Made by a program: the position numbers and the translations under genes
Shown: piece after piece, positions 16,971 through 25,566 of the stretch
How the letters are laid out: the number at the start of each line of letters is the position of its first letter
How positions within the stretch are numbered: the first letter of the stretch is position 1
The notes under the pieces: generated by a model
What the model was told of the DNA's origin: nothing
The model's database searches: none
What the model saw: the letters and a program-made list of their open reading frames with translations, nothing else
NCBI RefSeq assembly: GCF_016025525.2
Contig: NZ_JACSGR010000006.1
Coordinates: 62,001-126,000 of the forward strand
Direction: 5' to 3'
DNA from: Eikenella glucosivorans
GTDB taxonomy: Bacteria > Pseudomonadota > Gammaproteobacteria > Burkholderiales > Neisseriaceae
Length of the DNA stretch: 64,000 nucleotides

Positions 16971-17753
16971 ATGTATCCCGATTTGAACGGCAAAGCCGCC
17001 GTCGTTACCGGCGCGTCCAAAGGACTGGGCGCGGAAATCGCCTTGCGTTACGGACGCGAAGGCATCAGCGTGGTCGTGAACTACAATTCCGACCAAAAAG
17101 GCGCGGACGACGTGGTCGCGCAAATCCAAGCCGCAGGCGGCAAAGCCGTTGCCGTACAAGGCGACGTGTCCAAAGAAGGCGTTGCCGACGCGCTGGTGCA
17201 AGCCGCGCTCGACCACTTCGGACGCCTCGATATTTTCGTGAACAACGCGGGCTTGGAACACCCCGCCCACACCCACGAGATGACGCTGGAAAACTGGCAG
17301 CGCGTCATCGACGTGAACCTGACCGGCGTGTTCCTCGGCATCCGCGCCGCGCTGCGCCATTTCGTGGACAACAAAATCAAGGGCAACATCATCAATATGT
17401 CGTCCGTCCACGAACAAATCCCCTGGCCGCGTTTCGCCCACTATGCGGCGAGCAAAGGCGGCGTGAAGCTCCTAAATGAAACCGTGGCGATGGAATACGC
17501 GCGCGAAGGCATCCGCGTGAACGCCATCGGCCCGGGCGCGATGAATACGCCGATCAACAAGGAAAAGATGAACGACCCCGCGCAAAAAGCCGCGCTGGAA
17601 GAAATCATCCCAATGGGCTATGCGGGCGAACCCGAGCTGGTTGCCAACGCCGCCGCCTGGCTCGCCAGCGACGAATCGTCCTACGTTACCGGCATTACGC
17701 TGTTTGTGGACGGCGGCATGACGCTGTATCCCGCGTTTATGAACAACGGCTAA
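16971..17753 (+). CDS. gdh: glucose 1-dehydrogenase (SDR)
   Basis: 260-residue SDR oxidising beta-D-glucose to gluconolactone with NAD(P). The match to Bacillus glucose dehydrogenase is detailed: TGASKGLG, NNAGLEHP, the near-identical INMSSVHEQIPWPRFAHYAA segment with catalytic Ser, Tyr and Lys, GPGAMNTPINKEKM, PMGYAGEPEL and the C-terminal GITLFVDGGMTLYPAF. ACAAGGAA precedes the ATG at 16971. With glcU upstream it forms a two-gene uptake and oxidation unit. Confidence 0.92.
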   Translation: MYPDLNGKAAVVTGASKGLGAEIALRYGREGISVVVNYNSDQKGADDVVAQIQAAGGKAVAVQGDVSKEGVADALVQAALDHFGRLDIFVNNAGLEHPAHTHEMTLENWQRVIDVNLTGVFLGIRAALRHFVDNKIKGNIINMSSVHEQIPWPRFAHYAASKGGVKLLNETVAMEYAREGIRVNAIGPGAMNTPINKEKMNDPAQKAALEEIIPMGYAGEPELVANAAAWLASDESSYVTGITLFVDGGMTLYPAFMNNG

Positions 17754-17787
17754 GCCCGGCCGGCTTATTCAGCCTGAGAGGCTACCT

Positions 17788-17828
17788 GAAAAAACAGCCG
17801 AATCCTTAATGGGATGTCGGCTGTTTTG
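17788..17828 (+). terminator. rho-independent terminator of glcU-gdh
   Basis: AAAACAGCCGA (17791-17801) pairs with TCGGCTGTTTT (17817-17827) around an ATCC/GGGAT inner stem, and T-rich sequence follows. Single uptake sequences lie on either side (around 17779 and 17870), with a degenerate one near 17893. Confidence 0.8.
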
Positions 17829-17910
17829 TTTGGGCGGCATGGAAGCGCTGATGGCTCAGGCAATCTGTTTTTCAGGTAGCCAAAAGCGTTTGAGACTACC
17901 TGAAAATTAG

Positions 17911-18972
17911 TCAGCCCGCGTTTTGGGAGGAGAGTTCGTGCACGGCGGCCACCAGCGCCTGCACGTTTTCCGGGTCGGTATGCTGGCTGATGCCGTGGCC
18001 GAGGTTGAACACATGGCCGCTGCCCGCGCCGTAGCTTTGCAGGATGCGGCGCACTTCGGCGCGGATGGAATCGGGCGTGCCGAACAGGGCGGCGGGGTCG
18101 AGGTTGCCTTGCAGCGCCACTTTGTGCCCCACGCGCTGCCGCGCCTGGCCGATGTTTGCCGTCCAATCCAGCCCCAGCGCGTCGGCACCGCTGTCGGCCA
18201 AAAGTTCGAGCCACTGGCCGCCGCCTTTGGTGAACACGATCACGGGCACGCGCCGGCCTTCTCTTTCGCGGGTGAGGCCGGTGATGATTTGGCGCATATA
18301 GGCAAGGCTGAATTCGGCGAAGGCGGCGTCGGAAAGCAGGCCTCCCCAGGTGTCGAAAATCTGTACGGCTTGGGCACCGGCGGCGATTTGTTCGTTGAGG
18401 TAGGCGGTAACGGCGCGGGCGTTGGTGTCGAGGATGCGGTGCAGAAGCTCGGGGCGGCGGTAGAGCAGGGTTTTGATTTGGCGGAATTCTTTGCTGCCGC
18501 CGCCTTCCACCATGTAGCAGGCGAGGGTGAAGGGACTGCCGGAAAAGCCGATGAGCGGCACGCGGCCATTGAGCGCGCGGCGGATGGAGGAAACGGCATC
18601 GAACACGTAGCGCAGTTTGGCCATGTCGGGCACGTGCAGGGCAGCGATATCGGCTTCGCTTTGCAGCGGGCGGGCGAATTTGGGGCCTTCGCCTTCGGCA
18701 AAGTAGAGGCCGAGGCCCATGGCGTCGGGGATGGTGAGGATGTCGGAAAAGAGGATGGCGGCGTCGAGGCCGAAGCGGTCGATGGGCTGGAGGGTGACTT
18801 CGGTGGCGAGCTCGGTGTTTTTGCACAAATCGAGGAATCCGCCGGCACGGGCTCGCACGGCACGGTATTCGGGCAGGTAGCGCCCGGCCTGGCGCATAAG
18901 CCACACGGGGGTGTGGGCAACGGGCTGTTTGACGAGGGCGCGCAGGAAGGTGTCGTTTTGCAGGGTGGTCAT
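17911..18972 (-). CDS. hemE: uroporphyrinogen decarboxylase
   Basis: Haem-pathway enzyme decarboxylating uroporphyrinogen III to coproporphyrinogen III. PVWLMRQAGRYLPEYRAVR, with the essential Arg residues, lies near the N-terminus. AILFSDILTIPDAMGLGLYF, IGFSGSPFTLACYMVEGGGS and FNLGHGISQHTDPENV follow. The frame is open to 19008, but the ATG at 18972 (MTTLQNDTFLRAL) matches other neisserial HemE and gives 353 residues, the usual size. It is a single-gene unit. Confidence 0.96.
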   Translation of the reverse strand: MTTLQNDTFLRALVKQPVAHTPVWLMRQAGRYLPEYRAVRARAGGFLDLCKNTELATEVTLQPIDRFGLDAAILFSDILTIPDAMGLGLYFAEGEGPKFARPLQSEADIAALHVPDMAKLRYVFDAVSSIRRALNGRVPLIGFSGSPFTLACYMVEGGGSKEFRQIKTLLYRRPELLHRILDTNARAVTAYLNEQIAAGAQAVQIFDTWGGLLSDAAFAEFSLAYMRQIITGLTREREGRRVPVIVFTKGGGQWLELLADSGADALGLDWTANIGQARQRVGHKVALQGNLDPAALFGTPDSIRAEVRRILQSYGAGSGHVFNLGHGISQHTDPENVQALVAAVHELSSQNAG

Positions 18973-19085
18973 GGCGGGATGTGTGGTGTGTTGGAAGGGG
19001 CGAATCATAGCACAGGCGGGGCGGAATATCTGGCGGGGTAGGGCGGTTTACCCGGTTGAGGCGTATGTTTGGCTGTGCGGAAGTT

Positions 19086-19188
19086 TTCAGGTAGCCGTCT
19101 GCTCGGCAGAAGGCTACCTGAAAATTTGAGGGTATTTCGCTGGATAAATATTTTCAGGCTGCTTTCTGATACCGGAAAGCAGCCTGAA
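19086..19188. terminator. two inverted uptake-sequence pairs, two dialects
   Basis: An Eikenella-type pair (TTCAGGTAGCC at 19086-19096, AGGCTACCTGAA at 19111-19122) is followed by a pair of the AAGCAGCCTGAA type (19153-19164 complement, 19177-19188). Both lie after the leftward SDR gene and before hemE, so they probably end the SDR transcript. Confidence 0.7.
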
Positions 19189-19209
19189 GGACACACTAAA
19201 ATGGTTTGG

Positions 19210-19956
19210 TTACAAAGTGATGCCGTTGTCCACCACCAGCACCTGCCCGGTGGTGCCGTCGGATTCGTCGGAGGCGAAGAACAAAATCGCCTGTGCCTGC
19301 TGGATGGCGGGGGTGTGCGGCAGGCCCATGTTCATGTGTTTGGCACATTGTTCGGCGAATGGGTCGAAGGTGGCAAGTTTTTCCGGCGTGTTGAGCGGGG
19401 TGGGGGTGGGGCCGGGGCAGACGGCGTTGCAGCGGATGCCTTGGCCGGCAAACTGGATGGCGATGTTTTTGGTCATGCCCAGCAGCGCGCTTTTGGCGGC
19501 GGAGTAGGAAATGCCGGCCGAGCCGAACACGCCGCCGATGGAGGACACGTTCACAATCGAGCCTTTTTTCATGTGCTCCAGTGCGGCCTTGGTGAGGTAG
19601 AACACGGAGGTTTGGTCGGTGAGGATGACTTCGTCCCACCATTCGGTGCTGCATTTGGTGATTGGCATGTGTTTGTCGGCAATGCCGGCGTTGTTCACCA
19701 AAATATCGATGCGGCCGAAGGTTTTCACGGTTTCTTCAACCAGGCGGCGGCAATCGGCTTCTAGGGTTACATCGGCCGGGATAACGGCGCATTGGCCGCC
19801 GGCGGCACGGATTTCGGCTTCCACCTGCGCCAGCTTGTCTTTGCTGCGGGCGGTCAGGATCACGGTGGCGCCTTCGCGGGCGAACAGTTTGGCGGTTTCC
19901 TCGCCGATGCCTGAGCTGGAGCCGGTTACGATGGCGACTTTATTTTTTAATCTCAT
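19210..19956 (-). CDS. SDR-family dehydrogenase of the catabolic island
   Basis: 248-residue NAD(P)-dependent SDR. TGSSSGIG lies at 12-19, LVNNAGIAD at about 86, the catalytic serine in NVSSIGGVFG, and YSAAK at about 152-156. CPGPTPTPLNTPEK is the substrate loop and the C-terminus is LVVDNGITL. It is the third gene of a leftward unit after a 6-oxocamphor-hydrolase-like gene and an MFS transporter (37 bp gap). By context it probably interconverts an alcohol and ketone of the island's substrate or intermediate. The direction is unknown. Confidence 0.87.
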   Translation of the reverse strand: MRLKNKVAIVTGSSSGIGEETAKLFAREGATVILTARSKDKLAQVEAEIRAAGGQCAVIPADVTLEADCRRLVEETVKTFGRIDILVNNAGIADKHMPITKCSTEWWDEVILTDQTSVFYLTKAALEHMKKGSIVNVSSIGGVFGSAGISYSAAKSALLGMTKNIAIQFAGQGIRCNAVCPGPTPTPLNTPEKLATFDPFAEQCAKHMNMGLPHTPAIQQAQAILFFASDESDGTTGQVLVVDNGITL

Positions 19957-19993
19957 GATATTTCCTTTATTTATAAGCAGGTTGTGATGAAAA

Positions 19994-21235
19994 TTACTGT
20001 TCTTGAACCGGGGTGAGGTCGGTTAGCCAAATCAGCACCAAGGTGATGGCACCGATGGCAATCAGCAGCATATAGGCGCCGGTATAACCGCCAAACACAG
20101 CCAGCCCGAATGCTAAGATGGAGAAGGCGCAGCAGCGAACCACCGACTGTACGGGGTGGACAATGCCCAGAGCCTTGATGTAGGCGGCGCGCGGGAATTT
20201 GGTGGAAACGAAAGCCGTGCTGTAGTTGGTGGCACCGGGCAGCGCTAGGCCGATCATGGCCAGCGAAAGCAGCAGGATGGTGGAGTTGTTGGCAATGTTC
20301 AGGCCGATGGCCACCATCCACCAAACGGTGTAAACCAGCATGGCGTTTTTGATGCCGACTTTATTGTTCAACCAGCCCCAGCCGTAGGCGCCGAAGGTGC
20401 CGAACAGGGCAGAGGCGCTCATGTAGAAAATCGCTTTTTCCATCGGGAAGCCGAGCTCCAGCAGGCGCGGCACCATCTGGCTCACCACGCCCACCAACAT
20501 GATATAGATCATGCCGGTGGATACGCCCATCAGCCAAATATCTTTCATTTTCATCAGCTGGCCGTTGGTGAGGCTGCTCTCTTTGGGGGCGGGCTCGGCA
20601 GATATGAGAGCCGGCTCGTTATCCGGCAAGAGCCCCACGTCTTCCGGCCTGTTGGCAATGAACAAGCCCACCACCAAAGCCAGCGCCACCATGATCACCG
20701 ACATGATCCAAAAACCGTGCGGCACGGTAAACATGGCAAACGAAGCGGCCAGCACTGGCACGAAAAACGCGCTGGAAAAGGTTTGCCCGAAGGTGATGAA
20801 CCCGAGTGCCAAAGCCTGCTTGCGCACAAACCAGTTGGCCACCAAGCCCGTGCCGCCCACATAGGCCGCGCCGGTACCGAAAAAGCTCACGCCGGCAAAC
20901 AGCAGCGAAAAGCTCAAGATGGAATCGGCATAGCCGAGCAGGCCAAAGCAGATCGCACAGGCCAAGCAAGACAAGACAATATTAAATTTCAATCCCTTTT
21001 TGCTGATTGCCCACGAGAAAACCGGTGCGGCGGGAATGGCCGCCCATGAAGCGGGCGTAACATAAAACAGCAGTTCTTTGTAATCCAGGTTATAGAGTTT
21101 GGACAATTCGGGCAGGCTCACGTTCAGGCCGTGCGTGCAGGCGCCGGCCATCACCCAAAACATGCAGGCTTGCATGATGATGACAGTCCAGCCCTGCTTG
21201 CCGAAATTCAGGCTGGGTTTGGCTTCGGTATTCAT
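19994..21235 (-). CDS. MFS transporter (island, leftward unit)
   Basis: 413-residue major facilitator protein with about 12 hydrophobic helices. The N-terminal half carries GGTGLVANWFVRKQALALGF, a motif common to anion and organic-acid permeases of the OxlT/NarK-like groups. A central hydrophilic loop follows (RPEDVGLLPDNEPALISAEP). The frame is open to 21268; the ATG at 21235 (MNTEAKPSLNFG) gives the typical short cytoplasmic tail. It lies between the crotonase-fold hydrolase and the SDR, so it probably carries the island's substrate. Confidence 0.85.
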   Translation of the reverse strand: MNTEAKPSLNFGKQGWTVIIMQACMFWVMAGACTHGLNVSLPELSKLYNLDYKELLFYVTPASWAAIPAAPVFSWAISKKGLKFNIVLSCLACAICFGLLGYADSILSFSLLFAGVSFFGTGAAYVGGTGLVANWFVRKQALALGFITFGQTFSSAFFVPVLAASFAMFTVPHGFWIMSVIMVALALVVGLFIANRPEDVGLLPDNEPALISAEPAPKESSLTNGQLMKMKDIWLMGVSTGMIYIMLVGVVSQMVPRLLELGFPMEKAIFYMSASALFGTFGAYGWGWLNNKVGIKNAMLVYTVWWMVAIGLNIANNSTILLLSLAMIGLALPGATNYSTAFVSTKFPRAAYIKALGIVHPVQSVVRCCAFSILAFGLAVFGGYTGAYMLLIAIGAITLVLIWLTDLTPVQEQ

Positions 21236-21356
21236 GATGAGGTTCCGTGGAAAATACAGGATGGGCAAATCTTGCTAAAAAACGGGGCGCTCGCGATTGA
21301 GCCAAAACCCCGTTTTTGTTGCCATTTAAAGTGCTAGAGTTTCAGTCAGACAAACC

Positions 21357-22352
21357 TTATTTGATTTCGTCTTCTTCCTGGCCGCCGTTCACGCGCGGAC
21401 GGATCACTTTGCCTTTCTTCTCGGCGGCAATCACCAAGGCGGCCTCTTCTTTGGCCTGATCCCAGAAGCTGGCTTCGTGCGGAGAGTGTTCGGTGGCAGT
21501 TACGAACATTTCGGTGGCGAAGGAACCGCGCAGCTCTTTGGCGATGTCTTCTTTCCAAGGCTGGCGCAGGATCTGGGTGGTGATGCGGCGGGTAACGCGG
21601 GTGCCGGTTTGCATGATCAGGTCGGCGATTTCCCAAGCGCGTTTGTAGGCGGCTTCGGTGTCGGTGCAGATTTCGTTGATCATGCCCAGTTTCAGGGCTT
21701 TGCGGGCGGTGATGATTTCACCGGTCAGCTCGGCGTAGGCGAAGCGTTTGCGGCCCATCAGCTCGCGCCAGGCGATTTGCACGCCGTCGCCGGGCACCAT
21801 GTTGGTGCGGAAGTGCATTTCGGTGGTCCAAGCGTCTTCGGTGGCCAGGGTGATGTCGCTGAAGAGAACCAGGTCGGAGTGGAAGGTGGCGCCGGTCCAC
21901 ACGCCGATGGTGGGCACTTCTACGTCGAAAATCTGGCCTTCGATGTCGTTGGTGCCGTCGTAGTATTGGTATTCGTACATGCGCCAGGCCACGTCGGGGG
22001 CGGAGGCGAATTCGATGGCGGGCTGCCATTCGCCTTTTTCATTGGTGCGGCCGATGCCTTTGAAGGTGTCGGGGCCGATGCCGCCCAAGATAATGATTTC
22101 GTTGTCGGGGTCGCGGCCGGCCCAGTTGAAGAAGTAGTGCAGGCCTTGGTGCAGCTCGGCGCTCCATTGTACGGGGCCGCCGTTGGTGTGCATGCGGGCT
22201 TCCAAAATGCCGCGTTCGCGTTTCATCTGGATGCAGCCTTTGAGGATTTCGGAATATTCCTCAAACGGCATGTGGGGGATGGTTTTCAGCTCTTTGTGGG
22301 ACAGCTCTTTGCGTTTGCCGGAATCGTTTTCGTAGTTGCCTTTGATAGCCAT
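21357..22352 (-). CDS. crotonase-superfamily hydrolase resembling 6-oxocamphor hydrolase
   Basis: 331-residue enoyl-CoA hydratase/isomerase-fold protein. The region EMHFRTNMVPGDGVQIAW aligns by eye with the HFPSGIVPGDG region of 6-oxocamphor hydrolase, a cofactor-independent enzyme that cleaves a C-C bond of a cyclic beta-diketone. His158, His180 and Asp189 fall where that enzyme has its catalytic His/His/Asp set, as I recall it. The ITLATEDAWT strand and GEIITARKALKLGMINEI helix are generic crotonase features. A hydrophilic 25-residue N-terminal extension and a charged C-terminal tail are extra. A GGAG site precedes the ATG. Other crotonases (BamA/BadI-type ring hydrolases, hydratases) remain possible. 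Confidence 0.75.
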   Translation of the reverse strand: MAIKGNYENDSGKRKELSHKELKTIPHMPFEEYSEILKGCIQMKRERGILEARMHTNGGPVQWSAELHQGLHYFFNWAGRDPDNEIIILGGIGPDTFKGIGRTNEKGEWQPAIEFASAPDVAWRMYEYQYYDGTNDIEGQIFDVEVPTIGVWTGATFHSDLVLFSDITLATEDAWTTEMHFRTNMVPGDGVQIAWRELMGRKRFAYAELTGEIITARKALKLGMINEICTDTEAAYKRAWEIADLIMQTGTRVTRRITTQILRQPWKEDIAKELRGSFATEMFVTATEHSPHEASFWDQAKEEAALVIAAEKKGKVIRPRVNGGQEEDEIK

Positions 22353-22898
22353 GATATTGCTCCTAAACGGGGTTGGGGAAAGAAACGGGTTTCAGCAAAC
22401 CAACGCTTGGCAGCGGCGTTGCGCTGAAAGTGGCGGCAGATTAACGCCCGCCCTTTGCGGCTGGGAAATTCTATTTCGGTTTTTTGTTATGCTGTATCTG
22501 AATAGTTTTTTATAAACAAAATATTAGGCTGAATGATTAAGCAATATCCTGCCGCTGCAGGCAAAAGAAAAGGCTACCTGAAACCGGTTTTCAGGTAGCC
22601 TTTTGCCTCTTTGGATAAGGGCTTGGTATGGGCTAAGGCACAGGGTTATTGCATGCCGGGAAAGCAAGGCCGGATAAGGTTTCGGCCCGGCGAACGGTTT
22701 GGTTTTTCAGGTAGCCTTTCAGGCGGCCCGCGGGCCGTTCTCCCTTATGCCGACAAGGAGTTGGCACTTATCTAAAAAATACATAAGCAGGCGCATAAAT
22801 AGCATTTCAGTTTCTCCGGCCGCTGTTGTCTAATGCTTCGCAGCACCGTTGCGGAGCCATCTGCAATCCCCTTAATTTCAGTTGAAGAGGTATAGACC
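22353..22898. promoter_or_regulatory. divergent control region between the two island operons
   Basis: 546 bp without a gene separates the leftward hydrolase unit from the rightward BKACE unit. It is AT-rich around 22468-22540, where TTTTTTGTTATG and ATAAACAAAAT form a loose dyad. It also holds an inverted uptake-sequence pair (22571-22582 with 22590-22601) and a single copy near 22709. Promoters for both units should lie here, but no box is convincing. Confidence 0.5.
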
Positions 22899-23729
22899 AT
22901 GAGCGACAAAGTTATTCTCACCGTAGCCACCACCGGCGCTGTTACTCCCAAAGAATTGAACCCCAATGTGCCGATCACGCCGAAGGAAATCGCCGAAGAC
23001 GCCTACCGGTGCTGGAAGGCCGGCGCCTCCGTGGTGCACCTGCATATGCGCGACGACCAGGGCCTGGGCACGATGGACAAACACAAATTCAAAGAAACCA
23101 TCGACCGCATCCGCGACACCTGCGACATCGTCATCAACGTCACCACCGCCGGTGACCACCGCGCCACATACGAGCAACGCATGGAACACCTGGCCTATGT
23201 GCAGCCCGAAATCGCCTCCTTTGACGCCGGCTCTTTCAACTGGCTGCCCGGCGGCGTGTTTGAAAACAGCCCCGAATTCCTCTCCAAACTCGGCCAAACC
23301 ATGCAGGATCTGGGTATCAAAACCGAAATCGAAATTTTCGACAGCGGCATGATCCACGCCTGCGTGAAATACTTCAACGCCAAAGGCTTCCTCGCCTCCC
23401 CGATGCACTTCCAGCTGGTGTTGGGCGTGCTCGGCGCCGCCTCCGCACGGGTGGAAGACCTGGTGTACCTGCGTAACCTGCTGCCTAAAGATGCCACTTG
23501 GGGCGCCTTCGGCATCGGCCGCGACCACCTGCCCATCATGCTGACCACCCTGGCCATGGGCGGCCATGTGCGCGTGGGCCTAGAAGACAACGTGTACTAC
23601 TCCAAAGGCGTGCTCGCCACCAACCTGTCATTAACCGAACGCGCCATTCGCGTCATCAACGAAGCCGACAAATCCGTGGCCACGCCCGATGAAGCCCGCG
23701 CCATTTTGGGTTTGAAAAAACGCGGATAA
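22899..23729 (+). CDS. beta-keto acid cleavage enzyme (BKACE, DUF849 family)
   Basis: 276-residue TIM-barrel zinc enzyme. The family condenses a beta-keto acid with acetyl-CoA, giving acetoacetate and a new acyl-CoA. Zinc ligands are visible as His47 and His49 in VVHLHMRD and Glu229 in VGLEDN. TTAGDH and GIGRDHLPIM are also family features. Known members act on 3-keto-5-aminohexanoate, dehydrocarnitine or 3,5-dioxohexanoate. No lysine-fermentation or carnitine genes are nearby, so the substrate is open. A CoA-transferase and thiolase to consume the acetoacetate follow in the same unit. Confidence 0.9.
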   Translation: MSDKVILTVATTGAVTPKELNPNVPITPKEIAEDAYRCWKAGASVVHLHMRDDQGLGTMDKHKFKETIDRIRDTCDIVINVTTAGDHRATYEQRMEHLAYVQPEIASFDAGSFNWLPGGVFENSPEFLSKLGQTMQDLGIKTEIEIFDSGMIHACVKYFNAKGFLASPMHFQLVLGVLGAASARVEDLVYLRNLLPKDATWGAFGIGRDHLPIMLTTLAMGGHVRVGLEDNVYYSKGVLATNLSLTERAIRVINEADKSVATPDEARAILGLKKRG

Positions 23730-23735
23730 CGAATT

Positions 23736-23769
23736 TTCAGGTAGCCTCAGTTAGGTCAGGCTACCTGAA
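23736..23769. terminator. inverted uptake-sequence pair inside the operon
   Basis: TTCAGGTAGCCT (23736-23747) and AGGCTACCTGAA (23758-23769) can form a hairpin between the BKACE gene and the outer-membrane protein gene. It lacks a strong T run, so it may only attenuate or stabilise mRNA ends. Confidence 0.5.
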
Positions 23770-23790
23770 ATTTAAAGAGGAGCAAAACAC

Positions 23791-24738
23791 ATGAACACCC
23801 GTTTCAAACTTTCCCTGCTGGCCGCATTGCTGCTGCCCTTCGGCGCGGCGCACGCCCAAGAAGGCGTCAGCCCCATGCAGCCTGGCGCCACCACCGGCTC
23901 GCACACCGGCGCCTTGCCGCCACCCGGCCTGTATCTGGGCTACGACGTAGACTACGAATGGGGCAAACTGCGCAACGGCAGCGGCGACAAAGCCGGCATC
24001 GACCTCGAAGCCGGCAACACCAGCATGGCCGCCTCACTGATTTGGTCTACCCCGTATAAAGTGCTGGGCGCACGTTACGCCATGGGCATCGCCCAACCCT
24101 ACAAAATCGCCGAAGTGAAAATCAACGGCGAAACCGACCACAGCAACGGCCTGATGAGCACCGTATTGATGCCCGCCATGCTGTCGTGGGATTTGGGTGA
24201 TGGCTTCCACCTCGGTGCCGGCACCGCCGTGGTGCTGCGCAACGGCAAACACAGCTACGCCTACGATGCCGCCGCAGGCCGCTACACCACCACCACCGAC
24301 AACCTCGCCAACCGCTACTACACCCTGCAGCCCAACCTCGCCCTCACTTATTTCACCGGCGACTGGGCGTTTACCGTAAACAACACGGTGGATTTCAACG
24401 CGCCGAACAAACGCACCGGCTACCGCTCCGGCAACACCTACTACATGGACCTCACCGCCACCCGCAAAATCGGCAGATGGACGGTGGGCGCGCTGGGCAA
24501 CTGGACCAAGCAGTTCCGCGACGACAAGGTAAACGGCGTGGCCGTGCCCGAAGCCATCGGCCCCAACGGCCAGATTTCCGCTGCCGGCAAACGTGCCGAA
24601 CACATCATGTTCGGCCCGATGGTGGGCTACGATTTCGGCAAGTTCTCGGTAAACACCCGCTTCCTGTCCTCCGTGCGCTCCCGCAACGAGCCGCGCATGA
24701 GCTTCTGGCACTTCGGCGTATCCGTGCCGCTGCAATAA
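23791..24738 (+). CDS. outer-membrane transport protein, phenol meta-pathway (SphA-like) family
   Basis: 315 residues. A signal peptide ends at HAQ (about residue 23) and the rest is predicted beta-barrel, with alternating Tyr/Trp/Gly strands. GDGFHLGAGTAVV, RYYTLQPNLALTYFTGDW, FNAPNKRTGYRSGNTYYMDL and the final FGVSVPLQ fit the family linked to meta-pathway phenol degradation (PF13557 type). Such proteins are found with aromatic or hydrophobic-substrate catabolic genes. A channel for the island's substrate is inferred. AAAGAGGAG precedes the ATG. Confidence 0.8.
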   Translation: MNTRFKLSLLAALLLPFGAAHAQEGVSPMQPGATTGSHTGALPPPGLYLGYDVDYEWGKLRNGSGDKAGIDLEAGNTSMAASLIWSTPYKVLGARYAMGIAQPYKIAEVKINGETDHSNGLMSTVLMPAMLSWDLGDGFHLGAGTAVVLRNGKHSYAYDAAAGRYTTTTDNLANRYYTLQPNLALTYFTGDWAFTVNNTVDFNAPNKRTGYRSGNTYYMDLTATRKIGRWTVGALGNWTKQFRDDKVNGVAVPEAIGPNGQISAAGKRAEHIMFGPMVGYDFGKFSVNTRFLSSVRSRNEPRMSFWHFGVSVPLQ

Positions 24739-24744
24739 GCCGGC

Positions 24745-24819
24745 AGGCTACCTGAAAAGCGGAATTCCAACGGAATGGAACCAAGCAAGTTTTGCGAAAC
24801 CGGAATTTTCAGGTAGCCG
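24745..24819. repeat. uptake-sequence-bordered repeat
   Basis: AGGCTACCTGAA (24745-24756) and the complement TTCAGGTAGCC (24808-24818) enclose a 51 bp segment containing the small inverted repeat GGAATTCCAACGGAATGG. It may be a degenerate member of the dispersed repeat seen at 38.5, 39.7, 43.0 and 60.3 kb. Confidence 0.5.
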
Positions 24820-24907
24820 CTAAGCGGCCGGCCAAACAAACGGCAACCTTTTCCCGCAGGCGGGCAGGTTCCCTTCCCCTTTAAACTCCAGCTATCAAGG
24901 AATCCCC

Positions 24908-25564
24908 ATGAGCAAAATTGTTTCCAAAAGCGAAATTGCCAAAAAATTTCACAACGGCATGAAAATCATGGTGGGCGGCTTTGCCAACACCGGCTGCCCC
25001 GAACGCCTGGTGGACATCATCGTCGAGCACGGCTTCAACAACTTGGAAGTCATCTCCAACGACGCCGGCGACCCCGGCAAAACCATCGGCAAAATTTTCG
25101 ACAACCAGCAGGTTGCCGTGAGCCACCATTCCCACATCGGCATGAACCCGCCCGTGAGCGACCTGGTGCACAGCGGCAAACTGAAACTCACGCTCTACCC
25201 GCAGGGCACGCTGGCGGAAAAAATCCGCGCCGGCGGCGCCGGCTTAGGCGGCGTGCTGACCAAATCCGGCTTGGGCACCATTGCCGAAGAAGGCCGCAAG
25301 GTGATGGAAGTAGACGGCGAAAAATACATTTTCGAGCCGCCCTTCCGCGCCGAAATCGCCCTCATCCGCGCCCACAAGGCCGATAAGCTGGGCAATTTGG
25401 TCTACAAAGGCGCCGCACGCAACTTCAACGCCGCCATGGCCACCGCCGCCGATCTGGTGATCGTGCAGGCCGACGAGATTGTGGAAACGGGCACGCTGGA
25501 TCCGGAAGCCATCGTTACGCCCGGCGTGTATGTGGACATGATTTTGAGCAACGAGGAGGCATAA
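24908..25564 (+). CDS. 3-oxoacid/acetoacetate CoA-transferase subunit A
   Basis: 218-residue alpha subunit of a family I CoA-transferase (AtoD/ScoA/CtfA type). GGFANTGCPERLVDIIVEHG, ISNDAGDPGKTIGKIF, LYPQGTLAEKIRAGGAGLGGVLT and FEPPFRAEIALIRAHKAD are family signatures. With subunit B two bases downstream it should move CoA from a donor such as an acyl-CoA or succinyl-CoA to acetoacetate, the product expected from BKACE. TCAAGGA precedes the ATG. Confidence 0.93.
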   Translation: MSKIVSKSEIAKKFHNGMKIMVGGFANTGCPERLVDIIVEHGFNNLEVISNDAGDPGKTIGKIFDNQQVAVSHHSHIGMNPPVSDLVHSGKLKLTLYPQGTLAEKIRAGGAGLGGVLTKSGLGTIAEEGRKVMEVDGEKYIFEPPFRAEIALIRAHKADKLGNLVYKGAARNFNAAMATAADLVIVQADEIVETGTLDPEAIVTPGVYVDMILSNEEA

Positions 25565-25566
25565 CG

